Source: Candidatus Mesenet endosymbiont of Phosphuga atrata
GTDB lineage: Bacteria; Pseudomonadota; Alphaproteobacteria; Rickettsiales; Anaplasmataceae
DNA: 64,000 bases
Assembly: GCF_964020175.1 (NCBI RefSeq)
Contig: NZ_OZ026541.1
Span: forward strand, 310,001-374,000
Direction of reading: 5' to 3'
Positions 55,766 through 64,000 of this stretch are shown one piece after another. Position numbers and translations under genes: made by a program. The notes under the pieces were generated by a model. That model saw only the letters and a program-made list of their open reading frames with translations. It was not told where the DNA came from and searched no databases. Numbering within the stretch: position 1 is the stretch's first letter; every line of letters begins with the position of its first letter.

Positions 55766-56877
55766 TTTATTAAAATATGCCTTATATCGTTAAAAGTAGC
55801 AAAGGCCATTAAAGACAGTAAAAATACTGTCCCTATTGCTGCCGCATATGTCTGAATTTTTGGATTTAAACTACGACGCAAAACTGCTTCTACTATGTAC
55901 TGAAATAGGTAACCACCATCAAGCATAGGAATAGGCAGTAAATTCATTATACCTAAATTAATAGAGATCATCGCTATAAATGATAAAACTACAAAAAACC
56001 CTCCTTTCATTGACTGCCCAGAGTGCTGTGCAATTTTAATTGGCCCTCCTAGTTCTTTAATATCTCTATGACCCTTAATAATCTGTCCAATTGCAGATAA
56101 CGTAAACTTTGTTAAGCTATAAGTTTCAGTTAGAGATTTTATAGTAGCATCAAAAATAGATAGCCTAACAAAACTTTGCGGATCATAAGGCAACACTCCT
56201 ATAAAGCCGATTTTAATTTCATTGCCAAACATATCCTTATTATCAATTACTTCAGGCGTGATATTAGTTTTATATTCATGATCATCACGCTTATATTTTA
56301 TTTCCAACTTTATCCCTGGACTTAGCATTACTATACGTTTTACATCCTCAAAGTATTTTATCTTTTGTCCGTTAACACTTAAGATCACATCCTTTGGCAG
56401 AAAGCCTGATCTTTCAGCAGCACTATCACCCAATACTTGACCGACAATTGGGGAAGTTTGATAATTACCATGCGTATAAAACAAAATAGTAAAAATCAAT
56501 ACTGTAAGAATTATATTGGCTAAAGGTCCAGCAAAAACAATTATAGCTTTTTTATATAGTGGCTTGTTATAAAATGAATGTAATTTTTCTTCATCTGTGA
56601 GTGTTTTTTCACTATCTTTTGTATCCCCAAGCATTTTAACGTAACCACCTGCTGGAATAGCACTAAACTTCCATCTAGTTCCAGATTTATCGTTAAAACC
56701 AATAACCTCTGGACCAAATCCTATTGAGAATAATTCAACTTTTACTTTACAGATTTTAGCAGCAATGTAATGACCATATTCATGTATGAAAATGATGATT
56801 GAGATTATGAGAAGAAAGGAAAAGAAGTAAAATAACACTCCACTAAATTGACTAGCTAAATCAGAAAGAAATATCAT
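55762..56877 (-). CDS. rseP: RIP metalloprotease RseP (site-2 protease)
   Basis: An intramembrane zinc protease. The 371-residue protein has the HExxH motif in the first helix (IIIFIHEYGHYIAAKI), a downstream FSIGFGPEVIGF region, one PDZ domain near residues 120-200 (GQVLGDSAAERSGFLPKDVI), and the third zinc ligand in MNLLPIPMLDGGYLF. One PDZ domain instead of two fits alphaproteobacteria. It is the first gene of the operon with bamA, skp, fabZ and purH. No RseA-like substrate is visible. Confidence 0.96.
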   Translation of the reverse strand: MIFLSDLASQFSGVLFYFFSFLLIISIIIFIHEYGHYIAAKICKVKVELFSIGFGPEVIGFNDKSGTRWKFSAIPAGGYVKMLGDTKDSEKTLTDEEKLHSFYNKPLYKKAIIVFAGPLANIILTVLIFTILFYTHGNYQTSPIVGQVLGDSAAERSGFLPKDVILSVNGQKIKYFEDVKRIVMLSPGIKLEIKYKRDDHEYKTNITPEVIDNKDMFGNEIKIGFIGVLPYDPQSFVRLSIFDATIKSLTETYSLTKFTLSAIGQIIKGHRDIKELGGPIKIAQHSGQSMKGGFFVVLSFIAMISINLGIMNLLPIPMLDGGYLFQYIVEAVLRRSLNPKIQTYAAAIGTVFLLSLMAFATFNDIRHILIK

Positions 56878-56967
56878 TTCTCAGCAAAAGATTAAAACTC
56901 TGTTATTATATTGACCTATACATAGCTTGACAATAAAATTATTAATGTGAATTTTTTTACTATTAAA

Positions 56968-57237
56968 ATGAATGATACAACATCATTGAGAAAAAAACTA
57001 TTGTATAGGAGTTTGCATAGAGGATGCAAAGAAACTGACATATTGCTTGGTAGATTTGCTGCAGAGTTTATTGACCACTTCTCTGACTATGAATTAGATG
57101 AGTACGAGAAAATTGTCGATCTTGATGATCATGAGCTATACTGTTATATAACTGGCAAGCAAGCTATACCAATTTCACTAAGTTCTAATATTATAAATTC
57201 CATTATTAAATTTAATAATTCATTTTTTAATAGTTAG
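56968..57237 (+). CDS. sdhE: FAD assembly factor SdhE
   Basis: A small five-helix protein that helps attach FAD to succinate dehydrogenase. Signature segments are LYRSLHRGCKETDILLGRFA (the RGxxE motif) and LDEYEKIVDLDDHELYCYIT with GKQAIP. The frame is open from a GTG at 56947, and an ATG at 56968 (MNDTTSLRKK) matches where homologues start, so I use the latter (89 residues). It is divergent from rseP. Confidence 0.92.
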   Translation: MNDTTSLRKKLLYRSLHRGCKETDILLGRFAAEFIDHFSDYELDEYEKIVDLDDHELYCYITGKQAIPISLSSNIINSIIKFNNSFFNS

Positions 57238-57278
57238 AATATTGTTTAAGTGAAGAAGCACGATTTCCTATTGAAAAA

Positions 57279-57682
57279 TTACTTATCACTTAATTGCTCT
57301 TGACGCTCTTGTTCTTCTATACAGTAAAGAGCCAAAGGATCAATCTCAAGCCTTTCGATTCCTATTTCTTCTCCAGTTCCTTCGCAATACCCATATTGTC
57401 CAGAATCAATTTTTTTTAAGGCATTATTAATTTTTTTATCGATTCCAAAGAACGTTTACTGGTTTCAAGCTCGATACCAATTTCATGCTCTCTAGATGCC
57501 ATATCTATTATATCCTTATCTCGATCCTTATAATCAAGAACTGTTGAAATTTTATTTTCTGTTTGTTTTGTGAGCAAAGACTGCATTGATAATAACTTGC
57601 GTTTAAAATATTCTAGATGCATCGGATTCATGTAATCTTCATCTTGCGAAGGTTTGTAATTGTGCAGCAATTCTATCTCCAT
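57279..57682 (-). pseudogene. dksA: dksA with a single-base frameshift in a poly-A tract
   Basis: The RNA-polymerase-binding stringent-response factor. The frame from the ATG at 57682 (with GGAG upstream) runs 88 codons through NPMHLEYFKRKLLSMQSLLT and EHEIGIELETSKRSLESIKK, then stops. One added A in the A7 tract (57437-57431) restores the rest: KKIDSGQYGYCEGTGEEIGI, ERLEIDPLALYC, and a stop at 57279, giving a normal 134 residues. The Cys pattern is the reduced alphaproteobacterial type. Otherwise the gene is perfectly preserved, so the break may be a sequencing error, very recent, or bypassed by slippage at the tract. Confidence 0.85.
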
Positions 57683-57810
57683 AAATTCTCCGTTTTTAGC
57701 AAGATATTATAAAATATTGTAGGTTAAAAATCCGTTATTATAATGAAGTATTAAGTCTTTTCACTTGTAATGAAGCCAGGTGTTATATCACAAACTCAAA
57801 TTTGTAAGTA

Positions 57811-58443
57811 GTGATTATTGAAAAGGAATTAAGTTTAATATTAAACAAAAGTAGCAATCTTATAAACGTTATTGCTCTATTTATAGCAATGCTAATCTTA
57901 GCTTTATTTGCAACTAAAGATGTACCAGAAGTTAAAGTAACACTTGTATGGATTTGTGCAACTTTTGCACTACAAATGTCCATGCATAATTTGTTTGAAA
58001 GTGATTATAATGATGGCACTCTAGAACAGATATTTATATGCAATTACCCCTCACAACTAGTAATTTTTCTTAAAATCTTTGCTCATTGGTTATGCTTTGG
58101 TTTGCCTATTGCAGTTATTTCTTTCATTATCGATGTAATAACATTAGGTAGTAATTTATATAATTCAATTTTGCTTATTCTAGCTTTATTATTGAGTACT
58201 ATAGGGGTAGTATTTGTCTCTGCAGTTGGATGTTCGTTAACGATAGGTCATAATAATTCAGCAGCAATATCACAAGTGCTTATTTTACCAACGATAATAC
58301 CAATGTTTATACATTTTTACCTCATTACTCATGTATATGATATAAATGTTCTACTAATAGGAGGATTACTTTTTATTGCTTTTATAACCGTTAGTGGATT
58401 TGTCACACACACAGCAATAAAATTTGCTGTACAGCATTCTTAA
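57811..58443 (+). CDS. ccmB: heme exporter protein CcmB
   Basis: A membrane subunit of the CcmAB ABC transporter used in system I cytochrome c maturation. The 210-residue protein has six helices. It opens with EKELSLILNKSSNLINVIAL and contains LQMSMHNLFESDYNDGTLEQ, with IFICNYPS after it, a hallmark of CcmB, and LGSNLYNSILLILALLLSTI. The start is GTG at 57811. The ATPase gene ccmA is not adjacent, so the ccm genes are dispersed. Confidence 0.93.
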   Translation: MIIEKELSLILNKSSNLINVIALFIAMLILALFATKDVPEVKVTLVWICATFALQMSMHNLFESDYNDGTLEQIFICNYPSQLVIFLKIFAHWLCFGLPIAVISFIIDVITLGSNLYNSILLILALLLSTIGVVFVSAVGCSLTIGHNNSAAISQVLILPTIIPMFIHFYLITHVYDINVLLIGGLLFIAFITVSGFVTHTAIKFAVQHS

Positions 58444-58467
58444 TTTTCCTCTGGTAGTATCAAATTT

Positions 58468-59478
58468 CTATTTACTCATTTTTTGTCCTGTTAACCCTTC
58501 TACAGAAGGATTACTTAACTGATTCTCTGGAATCATAAGTTTTATGAACAATTCACCTTCATGAAAATTTACTTTTTTGATGTTAGCAAAGTTTAGTTTA
58601 TGATCTGATACATATTTTATTATTTGCTCAGAATTTTTCTTAACTGCTTCAAAACAAGAATTTTCCTTGGAAAAAAAGTACTTTATGTCAGATACATCAA
58701 ATTTGTACTTTAAAAGACATTCTGTTAGTTCTAGATTCTCTTTCATCTTATTAAAGATATCATCCTCAAAAGAGAATATATCTTTTATTTTATCAACGCT
58801 ATAGGTAGCTTGATGTTGTAAGAGAAGTCTTAAAAGCTCTCTGTTGTCTTCATTTTTTATCTTATTAAAAGTAATATCATCATAAGAAAATATTTTACCA
58901 ATGTTTTCCTTATTAACAGAATATGTAAATAGAAAGTCAATAAATTCGAAGTTCTCTTTTATTTTTTCTAAATCATTAAACTTCTCTATTATATCTCCTG
59001 CATTATCAATAGGAAATATTGCCTCAACTCTAGATAGCTTAATTTCATCTTCCTTGTAAAGGTATAGTAAATGTTTCAAAAACAGCTGACCTTGCTTACC
59101 AAGATCTATGCGTAATACATTTTTTATACTCAGTTTTGTAGTATCTTTTTTATCTATCGGAATATCGTTATCAAGCAGAAGCTTGACTAGATTTATTTGG
59201 TCTTCTGAAAAATTTGGATCAATAAATATATTTTTAATGTTATCTTTATTATATACTTCTTTATTTTTTTCATGTGCGCTTAAAAATAGCTGAAAACAGC
59301 TTAAGCTTTCCTGACTAGCAAACACTTTAGAGACAAATTTTCTGCTTCTTCTTGGAAATTGCAATATCTCCAAGAACACATCTTTATTTTTATTTATCCC
59401 ATTTAAGATTTTTTTATTAAATCCTGAATAATAAACCTTGTTTATAAAGAGAAAAATCCTTTTAAAGAAAGATAACAT
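58468..59478 (-). CDS. hypothetical protein with about 35-residue repeats
   Basis: A 336-residue protein with a basic-hydrophobic start (MLSFFKRIFLFINKVYYSGF), like the start of the 780-residue protein at 2240-4582. Residues about 90-310 contain a repeated unit with the core IKxIFSFEDDIFNKxKEN followed by a leucine-rich helix such as LTECLLKYK. Clear copies are IGKIFSYDDITFNKIKNED, IKDIFSFEDDIFNKMKEN and IKYFFSKENSCFEAVKKN, with weaker ones before. The helix-turn-helix layout recalls ankyrin-like solenoids, but the TPLH signature is missing. The function is unknown. Confidence 0.75.
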   Translation of the reverse strand: MLSFFKRIFLFINKVYYSGFNKKILNGINKNKDVFLEILQFPRRSRKFVSKVFASQESLSCFQLFLSAHEKNKEVYNKDNIKNIFIDPNFSEDQINLVKLLLDNDIPIDKKDTTKLSIKNVLRIDLGKQGQLFLKHLLYLYKEDEIKLSRVEAIFPIDNAGDIIEKFNDLEKIKENFEFIDFLFTYSVNKENIGKIFSYDDITFNKIKNEDNRELLRLLLQHQATYSVDKIKDIFSFEDDIFNKMKENLELTECLLKYKFDVSDIKYFFSKENSCFEAVKKNSEQIIKYVSDHKLNFANIKKVNFHEGELFIKLMIPENQLSNPSVEGLTGQKMSK

Positions 59479-59675
59479 ATATATTATAAGTAGATAATAA
59501 TATATTATTTACACGCATAAAGTGTATTTTTTGTATATATTTATGTTGCCATTTTATTTACAACTTTAAAAACCAGTAATTATATTCTACTATTTATGCA
59601 ATTTTTAAGCTTTTTACTTATAGACTTATCTTGAATTTTTAATAAAATTTAAGGTTCTAATAAGTTTTTTAAATT

Positions 59676-61490
59676 ATGATTCGAAATATAGCAATAATCG
59701 CTCACGTTGATCACGGTAAAACTACTTTACTTGATAACATGTTAAAACAGAGTGGCACGTTTCGTGAAAACCAAGAAATTGGCGAACGCGTCATGGATAG
59801 CAATGATCAAGAGCGAGAACGTGGAATAACAATACTAGCAAAATGTACTGCTGTTATGTGGAATGATGAAAAGATCAACATAATAGACACTCCAGGGCAT
59901 GCAGATTTCGGTGGAGAAGTAGAAAGAGTATTGTCTATGGCAGATGGGGTATTACTTTTAGTGGACGCTTCAGAAGGACCTATGCCGCAAACAAAATTTG
60001 TGCTTAGCAAAGCCCTAAAAGCAGACCTGCATCCAATAGTTATAATCAATAAGGTTGATAGGCCTGACAGTAGAATAGATGAAGTACTAAATGAAATATT
60101 TGATTTGTTTATAAATCTTGATGCTACTGAGGAGCAGCTTGATTTCCCAGTTTTATATGCTACAGGAAGAGATGGTTGGTGCGTAAATAATTTATCCGAT
60201 GAAAGAAAAGATTTAGCACCTTTATTTACAACAATATTAAAACACGTAAAACCATCAAATTATGATTATGATGCTCCATTTGCAATGCTGGTTACATTGC
60301 TTGAGTCAGATCGTTTTCTTGGGCGAATACTCACTGGTAAAGTGTATCAAGGTGTGGCTAAAATTAACTCAAATGTAAAAGTATTAAGCCTTAATGGCAA
60401 AGTTGTAGAGCAGGGACGCCTGACAAAACTCTTTGCATTTTCTGGGTTAAAGCGCATCAGTATAGAAGAAGCAAGGGCAGGAGATATAATTGCGATTGCT
60501 GGAATGGAGGAAGCTTCAGTATCTGATAGTATTACTGCTCCGGAAATATTAGAACCAATCAAATCAACTCCCGTCGATCCGCCTACAATGGCTGTTACAA
60601 TTAGTGTCAATAGCTCACCATTTGCAGGTCAGGAAGGGACAAAATTAACCTCTACTGTCATTAAAGAACGTCTTTTGCGCGAAGCAGAAACAAATGTAGC
60701 AATTACGGTAAAGGAGACAGAAAAAGGTGATGCTTTTGAAGTTGGTGGACGAGGCGAACTACAGCTTGGAGTACTGATTGAAATTATGAGGAGAGAGGGC
60801 TTTGAGCTTTCTGTGTCAAGACCTAGAGTGTTATTTAAAGAAGAGGATGGCAAGAAATTTGAGCCTGTAGAAGAAGTTATTATAGATGTCGATGAAGAGT
60901 TCAGTGGCATAATAATGGAAAAACTAAGTTTCCGTAAGGGAGAGATGAGAGATATGCGCCCTTCAGGAAATGGTAGAACGAGGCTTGCGTTTTTAGCTCC
61001 TTCACGTGGACTTATTGGTTATCAAGGAGAGTTTCTAACGGATTCTCGTGGTACAGGTATTATCAATCGCCTATTCCATAGTTACGAGCCTTATAAGGGC
61101 GTAATATCAGGTAGACGTAATGGCGTTTTAATTTCTACAGATAAAGGTGAAGCAGTTGCCTATGCTATCTTTAACCTACAAGATAGGGGAATAATGTTTA
61201 TAAAGCCGCAAGATAAAGTGTACTGCGGCATGATCGTTGGTCAGCATAATCGTGATAATGATTTAGAGATAAATGTTTTAAAAGGTAAGCAGCTAACAAA
61301 TGTAAGATCATCAGGAGCGGATGAGGCAATAAAACTTACTCCTCCAAAACTAATGACGCTTGAGGAAATGATAGCGTATATAGGTGACGATGAACTGGTT
61401 GAAGTCACACCTAAGTCTATAAGATTGCGCAAGATGCATCTTGATCCTAACGAACGCAAACGTTTCAGTAGGTCAATGCGTAAAGAATAA
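59676..61490 (+). CDS. typA: translational GTPase TypA/BipA
   Basis: A ribosome-associated GTPase of the EF-G group, involved in ribosome assembly and stress adaptation. The 604-residue protein has G1 AHVDHGKTTLLD, switch I ERERGITILAK, G3 DTPGHADFGGEVERV and G4 NKVDRPDSR. Domain II, the III/V EF-G-like domains and the BipA-specific C-terminal domain follow, the latter ending with SIRLRKMHLDPNERKRFSRS. Complete. Confidence 0.98.
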   Translation: MIRNIAIIAHVDHGKTTLLDNMLKQSGTFRENQEIGERVMDSNDQERERGITILAKCTAVMWNDEKINIIDTPGHADFGGEVERVLSMADGVLLLVDASEGPMPQTKFVLSKALKADLHPIVIINKVDRPDSRIDEVLNEIFDLFINLDATEEQLDFPVLYATGRDGWCVNNLSDERKDLAPLFTTILKHVKPSNYDYDAPFAMLVTLLESDRFLGRILTGKVYQGVAKINSNVKVLSLNGKVVEQGRLTKLFAFSGLKRISIEEARAGDIIAIAGMEEASVSDSITAPEILEPIKSTPVDPPTMAVTISVNSSPFAGQEGTKLTSTVIKERLLREAETNVAITVKETEKGDAFEVGGRGELQLGVLIEIMRREGFELSVSRPRVLFKEEDGKKFEPVEEVIIDVDEEFSGIIMEKLSFRKGEMRDMRPSGNGRTRLAFLAPSRGLIGYQGEFLTDSRGTGIINRLFHSYEPYKGVISGRRNGVLISTDKGEAVAYAIFNLQDRGIMFIKPQDKVYCGMIVGQHNRDNDLEINVLKGKQLTNVRSSGADEAIKLTPPKLMTLEEMIAYIGDDELVEVTPKSIRLRKMHLDPNERKRFSRSMRKE

Positions 61491-61606
61491 AGTATCTTTA
61501 AAATTGAATTAATTTAAAATATTTCAATTTTTACGCTAAAAATTCTTGACATATATATATTTTTACTGCAACGATAATATTCTATAATTTTAGAAGGAAT
61601 ATTACT

Positions 61607-62605
61607 ATGTTAAGTAAAAATATATATGCAGTTATAATTTTACTTTTTTGTTCATCTGCACATTGTGCTGAATTAAAGAACTTCTATGTTCGAGGTGGTT
61701 ATTTTGGTGCGTTTGGAAATGCAATGGGAGATTTCTCTGGCAAGGAAGAAGCCGGTAACGTAACAGAAAAGGTTATGAGCTTCAATTCAGATGAAGAATT
61801 TATAGAAGGTTATGAGCCTAAATATACCCCAGGCTTTGCTGGTAGCGGCACAATTGGCTATCAGTTAAATGCATTACAGCTGCTGCTTATGCTTTCACGT
61901 CTATTGCCCTCTAGAATTGAAATTGAAGGTTTATACTCGCAGCTTAACCTCGATGATGAAGAATATGGAGATAAAGATAAGGCTGGATATGTTGAACTTG
62001 TTCGCAGTGGCCCAGCTACACTTGCTGCTGGTGATATGACTCCCTCTGCTGGTACAACATGTGATTCGAAATGGAAAACTATCACTAGCCCCCCTTGTAA
62101 TCTGAGAAAGCTATTGATTGGAAATGATTCAGTAGTTTCAAAACTTGTCGGAACAAATGCTGCATTCAAAATAAAAGATGAAGGCTTTCACAATCGAGCT
62201 ATGTTGATGAGCGTATATTATGACTTAAATATAAATCCATATCTTGTTCCATACGTTGGTGGTGGTTTGGGGTTCACTCAAGTCAAATTTTTAGGAAAAA
62301 GTCATTATGCTCCTGCCTATCAACTAAAGCTTGGTGCAAGTTATAGATTAGCTGAAAAAGCTCAAATATTTGCCGGTTTGCGTTATTTTGGCATCTTTAA
62401 TGATGAATTTGCAAGTGTTTTACCTATAACTAAAATTCCAGCTGGTGATGCAGGAACTTTAAATAATGTGGTTGTTAACGATGTTAGACATCAAAGTAAT
62501 GACTATCATTATAATTACTCTACGCGTATTGCCTCAACCACTGCAACCATTAATCATAGGTTTGGTGTTTATGGTTTAGAGATTGGCATGGTTTATAATT
62601 TCTAA
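61607..62605 (+). CDS. P44/Msp2-family outer membrane protein, tandem copy 1
   Basis: A 332-residue surface barrel protein. The signal peptide (VIILLFCSSAHCA) ends before ELKNFYVRGGYFGAFG. The barrel strands and the C-terminal Phe are typical. Two stretches differ from the neighbouring copy: about residues 125-185, a predicted surface loop with a conserved Cys pair (TTCDSKW and the following P-C), and about 284-305. The -10 box TATAAT (61583-61588) and RBS AGAAGGAA precede the ATG. It is separated by 71 bp from copy 2. Confidence 0.94.
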   Translation: MLSKNIYAVIILLFCSSAHCAELKNFYVRGGYFGAFGNAMGDFSGKEEAGNVTEKVMSFNSDEEFIEGYEPKYTPGFAGSGTIGYQLNALQLLLMLSRLLPSRIEIEGLYSQLNLDDEEYGDKDKAGYVELVRSGPATLAAGDMTPSAGTTCDSKWKTITSPPCNLRKLLIGNDSVVSKLVGTNAAFKIKDEGFHNRAMLMSVYYDLNINPYLVPYVGGGLGFTQVKFLGKSHYAPAYQLKLGASYRLAEKAQIFAGLRYFGIFNDEFASVLPITKIPAGDAGTLNNVVVNDVRHQSNDYHYNYSTRIASTTATINHRFGVYGLEIGMVYNF

Positions 62606-62676
62606 CATCTTTAAGTAAAGCCTGCCAGTATGCAATTTATTATAAAATTAGTGTATTTTCAATTTAGGAGAAATTT

Positions 62677-63669
62677 ATGTTATATAGAAATATATTTATA
62701 CTAACAATTTTACTTTTTTGTTCATCTGCGCATTGTGCTGAATTAAAGAACTTCTATGTTCGAGGTGGTTATTTTGGCGCATTTGGCAATGCAATAGGAG
62801 ATTTCTCTGGCAAGGAAGAGGCCGGTAACGTAACAGAAAAGGTTATGAGCTTCAATTCAGATGAAGAATTTGTAGAAGGTTATAAGCCTAAATACACCCC
62901 AGGCTTTGCTGGTGGCGGCACAATTGGCTATCAGTTAAATACGCTACAGCTGCCGCTTATGCTTTCACGCCTATTGCCCTCTAGAATTGAAATTGAAGGT
63001 CTATACTCGCAGCTTAACCTCGATGATGAAGAATATGGAGATAAAGATAAAGCTGGGTATGTTGAGCTTATCCGCCTCAGTCGACCATCTCCTACTGGTT
63101 TTTTTGATAACACAGCTTCTGCTGGAACGACGTGTGATTCAAAATGGAAAACGATTGCCAGTCCACTTTGTGGAATACAATGGCATTGGAACAGGCGTGG
63201 AATATATCCAAATCTTGTTGGCACAAATGCTGCATTTAAAATAAAAAATGAGGGCTTTAACAATCGAGCTATGCTGATGAGCGTATATTATGATTTAAAT
63301 ATAAATCCGTATCTTGTTCCATATGTTGGTGGTGGTTTGGGATTCACTCAAGTCAAATTTTTAGGAAAAAGTCATTATGCTCCTGCTTATCAACTAAAGC
63401 TTGGTGCAAGTTGTAGATTAGCTGAAAAAGCTCAAATATTTGCTGGTTTGCGTTATTTTGGCATCTTTAATGATGAATTTGCAAGTGTTTTACCTATAAT
63501 AAAGATTCCAGCTGGTGATGCAGGAACTTTAAATGTAGTTATTATTAATGGTAATGAACGTAATAATCACAATTATAACTACACCACACGTATTGCCTCA
63601 ACCACAGCAACCATTAATCACAGGTTTGGTATTTACGGTTTAGAGGTTGGCATGGTTTATAACTTCTAA
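62677..63669 (+). CDS. P44/Msp2-family outer membrane protein, tandem copy 2
   Basis: A 330-residue paralogue of the preceding gene, almost identical in the signal peptide, residues 22-125 and the barrel strands after residue 190. The loop between them is different (LSRPSPTGFFDNTASAGTTC against the other copy's SGPATLAAGDM), while its Cys pair is kept. The final loop also differs (VIINGNERNNHNYN). A clear AGGAG ribosome-binding site is present. The last 30 bp overlap the tail of tmk on the other strand. Confidence 0.94.
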   Translation: MLYRNIFILTILLFCSSAHCAELKNFYVRGGYFGAFGNAIGDFSGKEEAGNVTEKVMSFNSDEEFVEGYKPKYTPGFAGGGTIGYQLNTLQLPLMLSRLLPSRIEIEGLYSQLNLDDEEYGDKDKAGYVELIRLSRPSPTGFFDNTASAGTTCDSKWKTIASPLCGIQWHWNRRGIYPNLVGTNAAFKIKNEGFNNRAMLMSVYYDLNINPYLVPYVGGGLGFTQVKFLGKSHYAPAYQLKLGASCRLAEKAQIFAGLRYFGIFNDEFASVLPIIKIPAGDAGTLNVVIINGNERNNHNYNYTTRIASTTATINHRFGIYGLEVGMVYNF

Positions 63670-64000
63670 TTTCTTTTTAAGAATGGTTAGTATTTGTTGA
63701 TAACTGAGATCGCTATTTGACTTAATAATATAACAGCGGTTTGGATCACTTAGGGCAATATCATAAAAGCCATCTTTTACTTTATTGTAAAAATCTATTC
63801 CCATTTTTTCATATTTATTTTTATGGGCTGCGCGCTGCAGCCCAACACTTACCTCAACATCAAGAATAAATGTTATATCAGGGTATGGGATTTCCGCTAT
63901 TTCATGTAGCTCTTTGATAATTTTAATATCAATACCATATCCATATCCTTGATAGGCAATTGTTGAATGGATAAAACGGTCGCAAATGACAATTTTTTTC
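63640..64000 (-). CDS. tmk: thymidylate kinase, C-terminal part
   Basis: The frame enters from the right window edge and ends at a TAA at 63642-63640, about 119 codons. It reads IVICDRFIHSTIAYQGYGYG, the DR(F/Y)xxS-AYQG motif of thymidylate kinase that binds dTMP, then PDITFILDVEVSVGLQRAAH and the C-terminal helix region. The 5' end with the P-loop lies outside. It phosphorylates dTMP to dTDP. The 3' end overlaps the surface-protein gene by 30 bp, tail to tail. Confidence 0.93.
   Translation of the reverse strand, partial: KKIVICDRFIHSTIAYQGYGYGIDIKIIKELHEIAEIPYPDITFILDVEVSVGLQRAAHKNKYEKMGIDFYNKVKDGFYDIALSDPNRCYIIKSNSDLSYQQILTILKKKLEVINHANL

Noticed and set aside
1-64000. CRISPR array, prophage structural genes or rRNA operon
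   Set aside because: I looked for regularly spaced repeats, phage head/tail genes and rRNA motifs and found none. Only one tRNA was seen.

Overview
The window is AT-rich, dense in essential genes with small gaps, and carries the marks of an Anaplasmataceae endosymbiont, most likely Wolbachia. Evidence: P44/Msp2-type surface proteins (17055-17963 and a tandem pair at 61607-63669), ankyrin-type and other effector-like proteins, a circularly permuted alphaproteobacterial tmRNA gene, rickettsial small families (DUF2671-like, DUF2610-like), decayed IS630 and IS481 copies, and a rseP-bamA-skp-fabZ cluster without lipid A genes between its members. This assignment comes from reading the sequence, not from a database search.

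Layout. 1-6.6 kb: purine genes guaB and purA around a 780-residue unknown protein. 6.6-11.9 kb: DsbA-like and DsbB, a Coq10/RatA-like protein, a 6S-like hairpin RNA, an AEC permease, Coq7, rplY and pth. 11.9-15.1 kb: a small accessory island made of a wrecked IS630, an aldehyde-dehydrogenase/nucleotidyltransferase fusion and tRNA-Ser(GCU). 15.2-24.5 kb: fabD, purC, a surface protein, the ssrA (tmRNA)-sspB pair, midA, ribE, a toxin-type glycosyltransferase, bcp and rsmE. 24.6-28 kb: unknown proteins and an IS graveyard. 28-36.5 kb: gspE/pilB, pyrB, hemD, a degenerate metallopeptidase-like protein, a large unknown protein with a poly-T frameshift, infA and maf. 36.7-49.2 kb: pyrG, secG, an ankyrin protein, secF, hisS, transporters, a 28-bp perfect inverted-repeat element, znuB, gspF, a tiny lipoprotein and a dicarboxylate symporter. 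49.2-59.5 kb: an IS630 copy with flanking debris, the purH-fabZ-skp-bamA-rseP operon, sdhE, a frameshifted dksA, ccmB and a repeat protein. 59.6-64 kb: typA, the tandem surface proteins and the end of tmk.

How the genes fit together. Several envelope functions are present: protein export (SecF, SecG), outer-membrane assembly (BamA, Skp, RseP), disulfide formation (DsbA, DsbB) and surface antigens. Nucleotide synthesis is well represented (guaB, purA, purC, purH, pyrB, pyrG, tmk). Ribosome rescue and tagged-protein turnover are linked by the adjacency of tmRNA and its ClpXP adaptor SspB.

The least ordinary items are the ALDH-NTase fusion, the secreted-looking DXD glycosyltransferase, the inverted-repeat element with a C-rich internal strand, a set of accessory genes sharing a G-rich leader (GGGGGA), and two genes (dksA and the 33.2-kb ORF) broken only at homopolymers.
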